A DNA stretch of 64,000 bases from Metarhizobium sp964253915 (GTDB taxonomy: Bacteria > Pseudomonadota > Alphaproteobacteria > Rhizobiales > Rhizobiaceae). The stretch spans positions 53,010 through 117,009 of the forward strand of contig NZ_CAXUSG020000014.1 of the NCBI RefSeq assembly GCF_964253915.1, given 5' to 3'. A program made the position numbers and the translations under genes. Numbering within the stretch: the stretch's first letter is position 1; each line of letters starts with the position of its first letter. The notes below the pieces were generated by a model. It ran no database searches and was not told the origin of the DNA. It was given only the letters and a program-made list of their open reading frames with translations. Positions 1-8,352 of this stretch are shown here, one piece after another.

Positions 1-2
1 GC

Positions 3-104
3 CTCGATGTGCCACCCGAACTTTTAGCCCACATCTCTCCTCTGGGCTGGGCGCATATCCTGCTGACCGGCGAATATCTTTGGCCCACGGAGGCAAACGC
101 TTAG
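3..104 (+). pseudogene. C-terminal end of a Tn3-family transposase (cut by window edge)
   Basis: The reading frame open from base 3 ends at TAG (102-104) and encodes a tail containing ELLAHISPLGWAHILLTGEY, the typical last residues of Tn3-family TnpA proteins. Only about 33 residues are inside the window. It is followed directly by a 38-bp Tn3-type terminal repeat, which confirms the family. The rest of the transposon lies outside the window to the left, so it cannot be said whether the element is intact. Confidence 0.8.
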
Positions 105-137
105 GGTGTCATTCCGCCCCCAGCCGGAACCGACCCC
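100..137 (+). repeat. 38-bp terminal inverted repeat of Tn3-family transposon
   Basis: Exactly 38 bp, ending in GACCCC, run from the last codons of the transposase gene to the point where an unrelated recombinase reading frame begins. Length, GACCCC end (GGGGTC read inward) and position just behind tnpA all fit the Tn3 family. The next five bases, AAGGT (138-142), would be one copy of the expected 5-bp target duplication; the other copy is outside the window. Confidence 0.75.
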
Positions 138-332
138 AAGGTCGGAGGTGAGGGCGCGCAAGGTGTTTTCGCCCATGCCCTCGTTGACCAGATGGCGCAG
201 CGTTTCGATGTCTTGGTCGGTCAACAATTCGGCCAGTTCGTCACGCCGATCGATCGGCAGCACGCTGGCAATGGTGTCGAGTTCGTCGGCGCGACGATCG
301 ACTGCGGTCTTGGAAATGGACGGTTTGGCCAC
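138..332 (-). pseudogene. N-terminal fragment of plasmid tyrosine recombinase/integrase, broken by Tn3 insertion
   Basis: The minus-strand frame starts at ATG 332 and encodes about 65 residues (MAKPSISKTAVDRRADELDT...TLRALTSDL) matching the start of site-specific tyrosine recombinases common on rhizobial plasmids. Homology stops exactly at the end of the Tn3 terminal repeat; the frame then reads through transposon DNA to a stop at 24-26. No catalytic Arg-His-Arg-Tyr residues remain, so the fragment cannot be active. The family call is from memory of the N-terminal sequence; the insertion junction is seen directly. Confidence 0.75.
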
Positions 333-420
333 AGAGAAACTCCGGATCGGCGGCTTTTAACGGCCGAGCGGCCGTGGATTTACCGGATTCTTTCTGATTT
401 GCGATTCGAAATCAATCACA

Positions 421-443
421 TCCGATAAGAGATACTTATCGGA
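421..443. promoter_or_regulatory. Perfect inverted repeat TCCGATAAG-AGATA-CTTATCGGA
   Basis: Two 9-bp arms are perfectly complementary around a 5-bp centre, in the intergenic space between the divergent recombinase fragment and the DUF1612/HTH gene. It could be an operator for a dimeric regulator or a recombinase core site. The size and symmetry suit either, and nothing in the sequence decides between them. Confidence 0.4.
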
Positions 444-531
444 GGTCATAGACCATCGGCATAGCTGTGAGGAGTACAGAACGCTATTGCGGATATAGCT
501 TTCGCTTAACAAATCATTTACCATAAATTCA

Positions 532-1665
532 ATGTCTTACGATCTCGCCAAATTGCCCATCCACAGCCTGCTGCGGCCGATCTCCGAGGCCGCTGTTGCT
601 CTTGCCCGTCTCGACGAGCGCATTGCCCGCTCCCCCGTCGGCGAGGGCTTTCTCGAGCGGTCGCATTTCCTCGACGCGCATGCCTCGCTCTGGGTCGACG
701 GTGAACTCGTTCATCTCGAAGACCTCGTCCTGCATGACGCGCTCCGGGATATCCGTGCTCCCACCCATGAACTCACCATTGCCCGCGACATCCTGAAAAC
801 TCGCCGTCGCATCGCCGCCCATCCCCCCGCCTGGGCCCTCTCTGATCAAGGCCTCGCCTCCCTCCGCGGCCGGTCGTGGGCCGGAGCATCATTGGGTGGA
901 GACAGGGAGGGGGTGCGGGATGGCAGTGTTGAGGTGAGCGACGCTCCGGCCGAGATAGGGGATGCGGAAGATCCCGAGATTGATGGTCTGGGTGATGCGT
1001 TTGCAGCGATCGATGCAGTACTCGCCCGATCCGGGGTCGCGATCGAAGAGGCGAAGAAGCCGGGGAGCGCCAAAAACGCTCCGGAAAAGGATCCGTTCGT
1101 TTATGACCTCGACTGGGATGAGGACGAGCGGCTGGAGGAGTGGCGGGCCGTGCTCGCGCGTGCCCAGGACTTGCCGCCGGTCCTGCAGGCAATCGTGGCG
1201 CTGGATGCCTGGAACCAGATCGCTGTCCTCCAGCATGCGCCTTGGCTAGGGCGTTTGCTCGCCGCCTCGGTCCTGCGCGAGGGCGGCGTTACCACTGGCG
1301 GTCATCACGCAGCGATCAATCTCGGGCTCAAGGCCATTCCGGTCGAGCGGCGCCGGCATCGTGACCGTGAGACGCGGTTGCTGGCGATAGCAAGGGCGCT
1401 GACAATCTCCGCCGAGACGGGGCTCAAGGAGCATGACCGGTTGGTGCTGGCGCGGCAGATGATGATGCGCAAGCTGGAGGGACGGCGAACGTCGTCCAGG
1501 CTGCCGGAGCTGGTCGAGTTGGTCATGGCGCGGCCGTTGATCTCGGCCGGGATGGTGGCGAAGACGCTTGAGGTCACGCCTCAAGGAGCGAGGCGCATCG
1601 TGCAGGAGCTCGGTCTTCGCGAGATGACGGGCAGGGGAAGGTTTCGGGCGTGGGGGATTTTATGA
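532..1665 (+). CDS. DUF1612 and helix-turn-helix protein (RHE_PE00001 family)
   Basis: A 377-residue protein of a family found mainly on rhizobial plasmids. The first half (about 1-130, SYDLAKLPIHSLLRPISEAAVALARLDERI...) and the region after residue 170 (FVYDLDWDEDERLEEWRAVLARA) fit DUF1612. The C-terminus, about 320-377, has the helix-turn-helix look of HTH_13 (MVAKTLEVTPQGARRIVQELGLREMTGRGRFRAWGIL). Function is unknown; DNA binding is inferred from the C-terminus. A low-complexity acidic linker lies near residues 120-165. The start at 532 follows an A/T-rich leader without a strong ribosome binding site. The neighbouring recombinase fragment suggests a plasmid-maintenance or integration setting, but no role is established. 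Confidence 0.8.
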   Translation: MSYDLAKLPIHSLLRPISEAAVALARLDERIARSPVGEGFLERSHFLDAHASLWVDGELVHLEDLVLHDALRDIRAPTHELTIARDILKTRRRIAAHPPAWALSDQGLASLRGRSWAGASLGGDREGVRDGSVEVSDAPAEIGDAEDPEIDGLGDAFAAIDAVLARSGVAIEEAKKPGSAKNAPEKDPFVYDLDWDEDERLEEWRAVLARAQDLPPVLQAIVALDAWNQIAVLQHAPWLGRLLAASVLREGGVTTGGHHAAINLGLKAIPVERRRHRDRETRLLAIARALTISAETGLKEHDRLVLARQMMMRKLEGRRTSSRLPELVELVMARPLISAGMVAKTLEVTPQGARRIVQELGLREMTGRGRFRAWGIL

Positions 1666-1730
1666 GTTCTGACCGGCAGACATAAAAAGGTTATGCTAAC
1701 TTCGGGGCGGGGCCGCTAGACCGTCACTTA

Positions 1731-1742
1731 GTTCCGCGGAAC
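1731..1742. promoter_or_regulatory. 12-bp perfect palindrome GTTCCGCGGAAC upstream of the AAA+/protease pair
   Basis: The palindrome lies in the 173-bp gap between the DUF1612/HTH gene and the AAA+ ATPase gene, about 97 bp before the ATPase start. It is a plausible operator for a dimeric repressor such as the HTH protein encoded just upstream. No promoter boxes could be assigned with confidence. Confidence 0.35.
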
Positions 1743-1838
1743 GGTATAGTAAGGGATTGGTTGTTAACCTTGGGGGAATTGCGTTGCAAATTGCGCTGCA
1801 GCTGATAGTCCAAAAGCAGAACGAAACGGCAGATTACG

Positions 1839-2843
1839 ATGACCACCGCTCGCCACATTGTGACTCTTCTGAAAAGCCACATCGCCGGCGATGAGGACCG
1901 TTTCCTGTCGACGGCTCTCCAGTTGGCCGCCCATGAGGCGCGGCAGGGGCATGGTAAGCTGGCGCAGGAGGTTAAAGATCTCGTTGATACAGCAAAGACG
2001 CGCCAGCCGAGCATGCGCCGGGCGGGCGGGGCGATCGTACTTGTGCAGCCGAAGGGTGAACTCGCCGGTCTGCTGAGTGCCCGTTACCCCGACATCCGCC
2101 TAACAGACATGGTTCTGGCACAACCCCTTCGCCAACGTCTCGATCGTATTTTAGCCGAGCAGCGGCAGCAGGCGAGCCTCCAAAGCCACGGACTTCAGCC
2201 GCGCCGCAAGATCTTGCTCGTCGGTCCGCCGGGCGCCGGCAAGACGATGACGGCGAGCGCCTTGGCGGGAGAACTGCATCTTCCCTTGTTCACCATTCTC
2301 TTGGACGGCCTCATCACAAAGTTTATGGGCGAGACCGCGTCGAAGTTGCGCTTGGTTTTCGATGCCATGACCGCGACCCGCGGCGTGTATCTCTTTGATG
2401 AGTTTGATGCGATCGGAGCGAAGAGGGGAGACCGGCAGGACGTCGGAGAAATCCGGCGTGTGCTCAATTCCTTCCTTCAATTCGTAGAACAGGATGAAAG
2501 CCAGGCCTTAATCGTCGCTGCGACGAACCATCCCGAACTACTGGACCGGGCGCTTTTGCGTCGTTTCGACGACGTTATCGAATACACGCTTCCGGATGTG
2601 TCACTCATCGAAGCGATCCTTCGTAACAGGCTTGATCGCTTCGCAACACCCGAACTGTCGTGGGTAGATGTCGCGAACGCGGCACACGGCCTTTCGCCGG
2701 CAGATATTACTCGTGTGGCTGACGACGCCGCCAAGTCCGTCATTCTGGATAATTCGGGCACGGTCACTGCTGCAAGCATATTTGACGCGCTTGCCGAGCG
2801 CCGCTTGGCTGCCCAAGCTATGGATGCGAGCAACAGGCCATAA
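1839..2843 (+). CDS. AAA+ ATPase, partner of the downstream subtilase
   Basis: A 334-residue single-domain AAA+ protein. Walker A GPPGAGKT is at residues 129-136 and Walker B (VYLFDEFDAIGAKRG) has D187-E188. A sensor-1-like AATNHPELLDRALLRRFD follows, with the arginine-finger region, and the lid contains ADITRVADDAAK. The N-terminal 100 residues are helical with no recognised domain and could hold the substrate- or partner-binding part. Its stop codon overlaps the start of the protease gene (TAATG), so the two are almost certainly translated together. By analogy with other AAA+/protease pairs it may remodel or deliver substrates to the protease, or sense the trigger. That is inference. It resembles FtsH/spastin-type ATPases but lacks membrane segments and a zinc protease domain. 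Confidence 0.85.
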   Translation: MTTARHIVTLLKSHIAGDEDRFLSTALQLAAHEARQGHGKLAQEVKDLVDTAKTRQPSMRRAGGAIVLVQPKGELAGLLSARYPDIRLTDMVLAQPLRQRLDRILAEQRQQASLQSHGLQPRRKILLVGPPGAGKTMTASALAGELHLPLFTILLDGLITKFMGETASKLRLVFDAMTATRGVYLFDEFDAIGAKRGDRQDVGEIRRVLNSFLQFVEQDESQALIVAATNHPELLDRALLRRFDDVIEYTLPDVSLIEAILRNRLDRFATPELSWVDVANAAHGLSPADITRVADDAAKSVILDNSGTVTAASIFDALAERRLAAQAMDASNRP

Positions 2844-5314
2844 TGGCAACCGGACCACGCGATCGCCCGCATTTCCTGCTGAGAGATAACGGCGCGGCAG
2901 AGCCATACCGGCGCCCAAACCGGAAAATTGACCCACCGGCGCTACCTCAACGCAATAGGCAGGCTCATGCCCAGGCGCTGGCGTTGGCAGTCGGAGGAGC
3001 TGTCGCGGCGGCAGAGCAGCAGCTTGCCGAAACCGGGGTAACAGCCTTTGAGACGCGCGGTTTCTATCTCGAGTTCGATCTTCCTGCCTCCGAGGGGGCC
3101 GCAATCGACCAGCTCGCGAACAGACAACAAAAAATGGAGGTTGTCGCAGTCCGCGAGCCGGAAGGCGACGGCGGTATCGTCAAGGCCTCGGTATTTGTGC
3201 CCGAGCGTGCAAAAAACTACTTCCTAAACAAGATTGAGCAGTATCGATCGACGGACACCGACAAAGGGCGTCCTCGAAATGAGCCTCTAATTTCAAGGAT
3301 CGAAACCGCACAGCTGGCATCCGCGCGTTCTCTCTTCACGGATGACGCAGCGCTGTTTCCACCCGACCAGCAACTCGCGGTGTGGTGGGAAATCTGGTTG
3401 CGCGAAGGCAGGCGTGAGAAGTTTGAAGCCATAGCGGCCGCTTTGGAAATAGAGCTGCGCCAGCACGCCATCCGGTTCCCCGAGCGCGAAGTCGTCTTGG
3501 CGTTGGCAAGCACCGTGACCATGGATCGCGTCGTTGCTCGCAGCGATACCATCGCTGAGTTGCGCCGGGCAAAAGATACGCCAGCGTTTTTCAAAGGTCT
3601 TGGAGGTGCAGAACAAAGAGCTTGGACAGACGATCTCGCTGGTCGCGTTCAGGTCTCGCAGACTGCCGGTGACGTTGCTATATGCCTTTTGGACAGCGGG
3701 GTCCGCCGCACTCATCCTTTGATCGAGCCGGTGTTGTCGATCGATGATTGGCATACGATCAATCCGGCTTGGGGCGCCGACGACACGCCAGCTTGGCAGG
3801 GTCACGGCACGCGAATGGCCGGAGTAGCACTTTATAACGATCTGATTGATCCGCTTGCTTCTGAGGACGCTGTCGAACTGCAATATCGGCTGGAAAGTGT
3901 TAGAATTCTGCCACCTGGCGACGCGGATGAAAACCGACCTGATCTCTACGGCGCGATTACCGGTGAGGCGATTGCTCGAGCCGAGATTCAGGCGCCGCAC
4001 AGAAGTCGGGTCGTAGCGACTGCTATAACAAGCACGGCTCCTTCGCGGGGGCGAGCCTCATCCTGGTCTGCTTCGATCGACCAACTCTGCTTCGAGACGG
4101 ATGCGCAGCGGTTGATCCTGATAGCTGCTGGAAACATACGGGTTGACTTAAGCCCTGCGGATCACCTGGTTCGCAACGATATCGAACCGCTAGATGATCC
4201 AGCGCAAGCTTGGAACGCAATCACCGTCGGGGCTTTCACCAACAAAGTTGACGTTATCGATGCGCCTTTTGCCGGCTACGCCCCGATCGCGCCCGCTGGA
4301 GAACTGTCTCCGGCGAGCAGGACCTCCGTCACCTGGGATCGTCAGTGGCCGGTCAAGCCGGACATCGTCATGGAGGGCGGGAACCTGGCGCATGACGGCG
4401 TCAATCCTGGTGAGCCGATTGATGACCTGCGCATTCTGACGACGCACTTCCGGCCCGAAAACCGCTACTTCTCTACGATTGGCGACACCAGTTCCGCAAC
4501 CGCGCAAGCTGCCAAGCTCGCGGCAGAGATCATGGTCAGCCGGCCGGGGCTCTGGCCCGAGACTGTCCGTGCTTTATTGGTTCATTCTGCCGAATGGACA
4601 CCTGCGATGGCCGCCCGCGTCACGGCCTGCCACGGCAACAAAACGCAATTGCAATCGATTTTGCGCCGCTACGGTTACGGCGTGCCAAATCTCGGCAGAG
4701 CGCTGCTTTCCGCCAATAACGATCTGACTTTGATGATCGAGGACGACATTCGACCCTTCCAGCGAGAAGGGAGCGGATCAGTCAAAATGAGAGATATGAA
4801 GCTTCATCTGCTTCCTTGGCCGAAGGACAATCTGCTGGCCTTGGGCGCTGAGCCTGTCGAGGTCCGGGTCACGCTGTCCTATTTCATCGAGCCGAACCCC
4901 GGCGAGCGAGGCTGGACTAGGCGTCACAGATACGCTTCTCACGGATTGCGCTTCCAGATGAAAACAGCCACGGAATCCGTCGACGAGTTCCGTGCCCGCA
5001 TCAACCAGGCTGCCCGAAACGAGGAAGAAGGTACACCCGTCAACGTCGGCGAAAGCTGGTTATTGGGTACATTCCGCGACAGCGGATCGCTGCATTCGGA
5101 TTTCTGGCGGGGAACGGCGGCTGATCTTGCCGAGCGTGACGCCATCGGTATTTATCCAGTTGGCGGTTGGTGGAAGGAAAAGCCGTATCTGGACCGATAC
5201 AACGAGAAGGCGCGCTATTCGCTGATCGTGACCATTCGCGCGCCTGGTGCCGCGGTTGATCTTTATGCGGCGGTCGAGACGATTCTGAAGACAGAGATCG
5301 TCGCACAGGTGTAG
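2843..5314 (+). CDS. Large subtilisin-like (S8) serine peptidase paired with AAA+ ATPase
   Basis: An 823-residue S8-family peptidase with the catalytic triad in subtilase order: Asp284 (CLLDSGVRRTHPLI), His321 (GHGTRMAGV) and Ser550 (GDTSSATAQAAKLAAE), with oxyanion-hole Asn431 (IAAGN). The usual GTSxA is here DTSSA, a small departure. There is no signal peptide and no transmembrane segment, so it is probably cytoplasmic, unlike most secreted subtilases. About 280 residues precede the catalytic core and about 270 follow it; neither end has a domain I recognise. The start ATG at 2843 overlaps the ATPase stop. S8-plus-AAA+ gene pairs recur in bacteria and are often discussed as possible conflict or quality-control modules, but I know of no settled function. 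Confidence 0.88.
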   Translation: MATGPRDRPHFLLRDNGAAEPYRRPNRKIDPPALPQRNRQAHAQALALAVGGAVAAAEQQLAETGVTAFETRGFYLEFDLPASEGAAIDQLANRQQKMEVVAVREPEGDGGIVKASVFVPERAKNYFLNKIEQYRSTDTDKGRPRNEPLISRIETAQLASARSLFTDDAALFPPDQQLAVWWEIWLREGRREKFEAIAAALEIELRQHAIRFPEREVVLALASTVTMDRVVARSDTIAELRRAKDTPAFFKGLGGAEQRAWTDDLAGRVQVSQTAGDVAICLLDSGVRRTHPLIEPVLSIDDWHTINPAWGADDTPAWQGHGTRMAGVALYNDLIDPLASEDAVELQYRLESVRILPPGDADENRPDLYGAITGEAIARAEIQAPHRSRVVATAITSTAPSRGRASSWSASIDQLCFETDAQRLILIAAGNIRVDLSPADHLVRNDIEPLDDPAQAWNAITVGAFTNKVDVIDAPFAGYAPIAPAGELSPASRTSVTWDRQWPVKPDIVMEGGNLAHDGVNPGEPIDDLRILTTHFRPENRYFSTIGDTSSATAQAAKLAAEIMVSRPGLWPETVRALLVHSAEWTPAMAARVTACHGNKTQLQSILRRYGYGVPNLGRALLSANNDLTLMIEDDIRPFQREGSGSVKMRDMKLHLLPWPKDNLLALGAEPVEVRVTLSYFIEPNPGERGWTRRHRYASHGLRFQMKTATESVDEFRARINQAARNEEEGTPVNVGESWLLGTFRDSGSLHSDFWRGTAADLAERDAIGIYPVGGWWKEKPYLDRYNEKARYSLIVTIRAPGAAVDLYAAVETILKTEIVAQV

Positions 5315-5459
5315 GATTCCTTTGATTAATTGGCGGCCGGCCACAATAGGCCCGCACTCCTTCCGATTTGGTGCGAGACTTGTCCAAGTGTTTGGACGAG
5401 ATGGTCGGTAGGCTCTGGTGATAATAGGGGCGATGGTTCGTATCCCTTCAAGGCGTTCG

Positions 5460-5552
5460 ATGCCAACAGCCGTCCATGCTTATCTGTTCTATCCCGGCAG
5501 ACGGCAGAACTCGCCAGCCTTCAAGGTTATTGTCGAGGCGTTGAAGATTTGA
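5460..5552 (+). pseudogene. C-terminal remnant of a LysR-family regulator
   Basis: The frame ending at TGA 5550-5552 encodes VHAYLFYPGRRQNSPAFKVI and then VEALKI. This is the characteristic last strand and helix of LysR-type substrate-binding domains (LYYPGRRQPSPAFxxLVEALR). Nothing of the DNA-binding domain or the rest of the effector domain is found upstream, where the subtilase gene ends 145 bp earlier. It is a decayed fragment. The rest of the gap between the subtilase and the IS66 element (5315-5606) has no other gene that I recognise. Confidence 0.65.
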
Positions 5553-5598
5553 TGTGCCGATCAGCCGGTTGAGCTGCAAATGGCGAGCCTGATCCTCA

Positions 5599-5606
5599 GT
5601 TGAGCC
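5599..5606. repeat. Left copy of 8-bp IS66 target duplication GTTGAGCC
   Basis: It is identical to 8582-8589 on the other side of the element. Removing the element and one copy rejoins the original target: on the minus strand this closes a reading frame ending ...GVVGLLAWLN and a stop. Confidence 0.9.
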
Positions 5607-5690
5607 GTAACCGGTGTTCTTCCCCCACATTGGCAGCCGCTGCCTGATCTGTGATCGAGTTTCCATGGATGAGCGACAAGGAGTTTCTCC

Positions 5691-6080
5691 ATGGAGTCTA
5701 CGTTGGAGGTTCTCACAACGCGGCGGAGCAGGCGTGAGGCCCATCGCCAATGGCCCGATGAGGTCAAGGCACGGATCGTTTCGGAGAGCTTGAGACCAGG
5801 CGTAACCGTGAACGAAGTAGCAGGAAGCTACGGGCTGAAGGCCAACCACCTGTCATCGTGGCGGACGTTGGCTCGGCAGGGCAAGCTGGTGTTGCCCGAG
5901 CCGGAAGACGCAGTCGAGTTTGTGGCCATCGTTGTTGATGCTCCAGCGCCGGAGCCGCAGACCGTCAAGGCCGCTTCCCGCGCCGAGATCGTCGTGGGTC
6001 CAGTTACGATCCGTCTTGAGAAAGGTGCGTCTGCTGCCAGGATCGCTGCCATCGCTCGCGCCCTGGCGGCAGCGACATGA
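5691..6080 (+). CDS. tnpA: IS66 accessory protein TnpA (OrfA)
   Basis: A 129-residue protein with an N-terminal helix-turn-helix of the kind in IS66 OrfA proteins (RRSRREAHRQWPDEVKARIV, then VNEVAGSYGLKANHLSSWR). The C-terminal half is variable, with FVAIVVDAPAPEPQ and an Ala-rich end. It is required together with TnpB for transposition in studied IS66 elements, although it is not the catalytic subunit. Its TGA overlaps the ATG of tnpB (ATGA at 6077), which indicates translational coupling. Confidence 0.88.
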   Translation: MESTLEVLTTRRSRREAHRQWPDEVKARIVSESLRPGVTVNEVAGSYGLKANHLSSWRTLARQGKLVLPEPEDAVEFVAIVVDAPAPEPQTVKAASRAEIVVGPVTIRLEKGASAARIAAIARALAAAT

Positions 6081-6430
6081 TCTTTCCGTCGAACCGCGTC
6101 AGGATCATGGTGGCGACCAAACCCGTGGATTTCCGCAAGGGTCATGACGGCCTGGCGGCGCTGGTGAAGAACGAGCTGCACAAGGACCCGTTCACCGGAA
6201 CGGTCTTTGTATTCCGCTCACGCAAGGCGGACCGGTTGAAGCTGATCTACTGGGATGGCTCCGGGATCGTCATGGCCTACAAGCGGCTGGAGGAGCACAC
6301 CTTCACTTGGCCAGGCATCAAAGATGGATTGATGACGCTCACCCACGCCCAGTTCGAAGCCCTGTTCGCGGGCCTTGATTGGCGGCGGGTTCATGCCATC
6401 CAGACAAGAACACCGGAGGCTATCGAATAG
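6077..6430 (+). CDS. tnpB: IS66 accessory protein TnpB
   Basis: A 117-residue protein of the IS66 Orf2/TnpB family. Recognisable parts are IMVATKPVDFRKGHDGLAAL near residue 10 and VFRSRKADRLKLIYWDGSG near residue 50, with YKRLEEHTFTWP after that. The length is normal for the family. It overlaps tnpA by 4 bp and lies 69 bp before tnpC. TnpB is needed for transposition in the IS66 elements studied, but its molecular role is unclear. Confidence 0.9.
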   Translation: MIFPSNRVRIMVATKPVDFRKGHDGLAALVKNELHKDPFTGTVFVFRSRKADRLKLIYWDGSGIVMAYKRLEEHTFTWPGIKDGLMTLTHAQFEALFAGLDWRRVHAIQTRTPEAIE

Positions 6431-6499
6431 CTGCGGCACGATGACTCAGCACAACAAATTCCGAAGGCAAATCGGCTCCGGATTTGGTAGCTTCCAGCC

Positions 6500-8083
6500 A
6501 TGCTTGGTGCCGCCGACTTTCCCGATGATATTGCCGCCCTGAAGGCGATGCTGATCGCGGCGCAGGCCCGCGAGGCGGCCAAGGATGTCGCGATAGCCAG
6601 CAAGGACGAACATATCGCCCGCAAGGATGAGCGGATCGAACGGCTTGAGAAGCTGGTCGCAGCATTCAAGCAGGCAGCCTTCGGACGCAAATCCGAGAAG
6701 ACCGATCCGGACCAATTCGACCTGGCGCTGGAAGACCTGGAGACGGCTATGGCCGTGATCCATGCCGAGGATGAGGCGGACGTTCCGGCTGGAAGCAGGA
6801 TTGCCAAGCCACGCGCGATCAATCGCGGTTCCCTTCCGAAGCATCTCCCGCGTGTCGAAGAGGTGATCGAGCCGGAAAGCCTGACGTGCGCCTGCGGCGG
6901 TTGTCTGCATTGCATTGGCGAGGATGTCTCCGAGCGAATGGACGTGATCCCGGCACAGTTCCGCGTGATCGTCACCCGGCGGCCCAAATATGCGTGCCGT
7001 TCTTGCACTGACGGTGTCGTTCAAGCTCCAGCTCCGGCACGACTGATCCAGGCTGGGCTGCCGACGGAAGCCACCGTCGCGCATGTTCTCGTCTCCAAGT
7101 ATGCCGATCACCTTCCGCTTTACCGCCAGGCTCAGATCATGAGCCGCCAGGGCATCGACCTCGACCGGTCCACGCTGGCCGACTGGGTCGGTCGGGCAGC
7201 TTATGAACTGCGGCCCGTCTTTGATGCGTTGATCGCCGACCTGAAGCGCTCAACCAAGCTGTTCATGGATGAGACCCGTGCCCCGGTTCTCGATCCGGGC
7301 TCCCGCAAGACGAAGACCGGATACTTCTGGGCGCTGGCGCGGGATGATCGCCCGTGGGGCGGCGGTGCTCCGCCAGGTGTTGCCTTCACCTATGCTCCTG
7401 GCCGGGGAGGCATTCATGCCGAACGAATACTGCACGGCTTCTCCGGCATCCTGCAAGTGGATGGCTATGCGGGATACAATAGGCTGATTGCGCCGGAACG
7501 TGTCGGTCCTGACATCCAGCTCGCCTATTGCTGGGCGCATGCCCGGCGCAAGCTGGTGGAGATCACCCGCAACGGCTCAGCCCCGATTGCCGAGGAGGGC
7601 GTAAGGCGGATCGGCGAGCTGTATCGCATCGAGGCCGAACTGCGCGGTCTCGATCAGGAGGCTCGCCTCGCCGGACGGCATGAACGGTCAGCGCCACTCG
7701 TCGCCGACATGCATGCCTGGCTCATTCATCACCGCGCCCGTGTCGCGACCAAGTCGCCACTCGGCGAGGCATTGACCTATATTGCCAAATACTGGGATGG
7801 TCTGAAGCTCTTCCTGACTGACGGCCGCATTGAGATCGACAATAACAGTGTCGAGCGGACCATCCGACCGATTGCGCTCAATCGGAAGAACGCACTTTTC
7901 GCAGGTCATGATGCTGGTGCGGAGAACTGGGCGACCATCGCTTCGCTCGTGGAGACATGCAAGCTCAATGCCGTCGATCCGCAGGCCTACCTGACCACGA
8001 CGCTCACCGCCATCGTAAACGGCCACAAGCAGAGCAGGATAGATGAGTTGTTGCCTTGGAATAGACTGGCGGAAGGAGGCTAA
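6500..8083 (+). CDS. tnpC: IS66 transposase TnpC (DDE)
   Basis: A 527-residue catalytic transposase. Residues 1-60 form a coiled-coil-like leader (IAALKAMLIAAQAREAAKDV...). A zinc-finger-like cluster follows (CACGGCLHCIGEDV and KYACRSCTDGVVQAP). The DDE core includes LFMDETRAPVLDPGSRKTKT, ILQVDGYAGYNRL and EIDNNSVERTIRPIALNRKN, with the SLVETCKLNAVDPQAYL tail typical of the IS66 C-terminal domain. The gene is full length and uninterrupted. Confidence 0.93.
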   Translation: MLGAADFPDDIAALKAMLIAAQAREAAKDVAIASKDEHIARKDERIERLEKLVAAFKQAAFGRKSEKTDPDQFDLALEDLETAMAVIHAEDEADVPAGSRIAKPRAINRGSLPKHLPRVEEVIEPESLTCACGGCLHCIGEDVSERMDVIPAQFRVIVTRRPKYACRSCTDGVVQAPAPARLIQAGLPTEATVAHVLVSKYADHLPLYRQAQIMSRQGIDLDRSTLADWVGRAAYELRPVFDALIADLKRSTKLFMDETRAPVLDPGSRKTKTGYFWALARDDRPWGGGAPPGVAFTYAPGRGGIHAERILHGFSGILQVDGYAGYNRLIAPERVGPDIQLAYCWAHARRKLVEITRNGSAPIAEEGVRRIGELYRIEAELRGLDQEARLAGRHERSAPLVADMHAWLIHHRARVATKSPLGEALTYIAKYWDGLKLFLTDGRIEIDNNSVERTIRPIALNRKNALFAGHDAGAENWATIASLVETCKLNAVDPQAYLTTTLTAIVNGHKQSRIDELLPWNRLAEGG

Positions 8084-8157
8084 TCGGACGCAAGGAGCTT
8101 CAGCGCTCGCCATTCGCTCCATCAGGCCATAGCATTGAAGCAATTTACCTTGACGGC

Positions 8158-8352
8158 CTACTTACGCGCTCGCCCCACAAAGATCATCGAGAATGTGTAA
8201 ACAAGGTAGCAAATCACGAGCGCCAGTTTATTCTCAATGCCGAAACCAACATGCAGAAAAAGAACTATCAAAGCCCCTACGATTGAATTGTTGTAAACAG
8301 AATAATTCCCAAAGAAAAAATCAACGGCGACTTTCCGCAATACTCTTAACAC
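8158..8352 (-). CDS. Small hydrophobic protein inside the IS66 element (possible passenger)
   Basis: A 64-residue minus-strand frame (MLRVLRKVAVDFFFGNYSVY...VGRARK) with two likely membrane segments, about residues 22-37 (NSIVGALIVLFLHVGF) and 42-58 (LALVICYLVYTFSMIFV). It lies between tnpC and the right inverted repeat, so it is carried by the element. The DNA is noticeably more A/T-rich than tnpC, hinting at a different origin. I do not recognise the family; a small GtrA-like or flippase-like fragment is conceivable. It could also be a chance frame. Confidence 0.35.
   Translation of the reverse strand: MLRVLRKVAVDFFFGNYSVYNNSIVGALIVLFLHVGFGIENKLALVICYLVYTFSMIFVGRARK

Noticed and set aside
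1839..5314. AAA+/S8 pair as a Lon- or FtsH-type housekeeping protease
   Set aside because: The ATPase has no membrane segments or Lon domains and the protease is a subtilase; the accessory plasmid context also argues against housekeeping.
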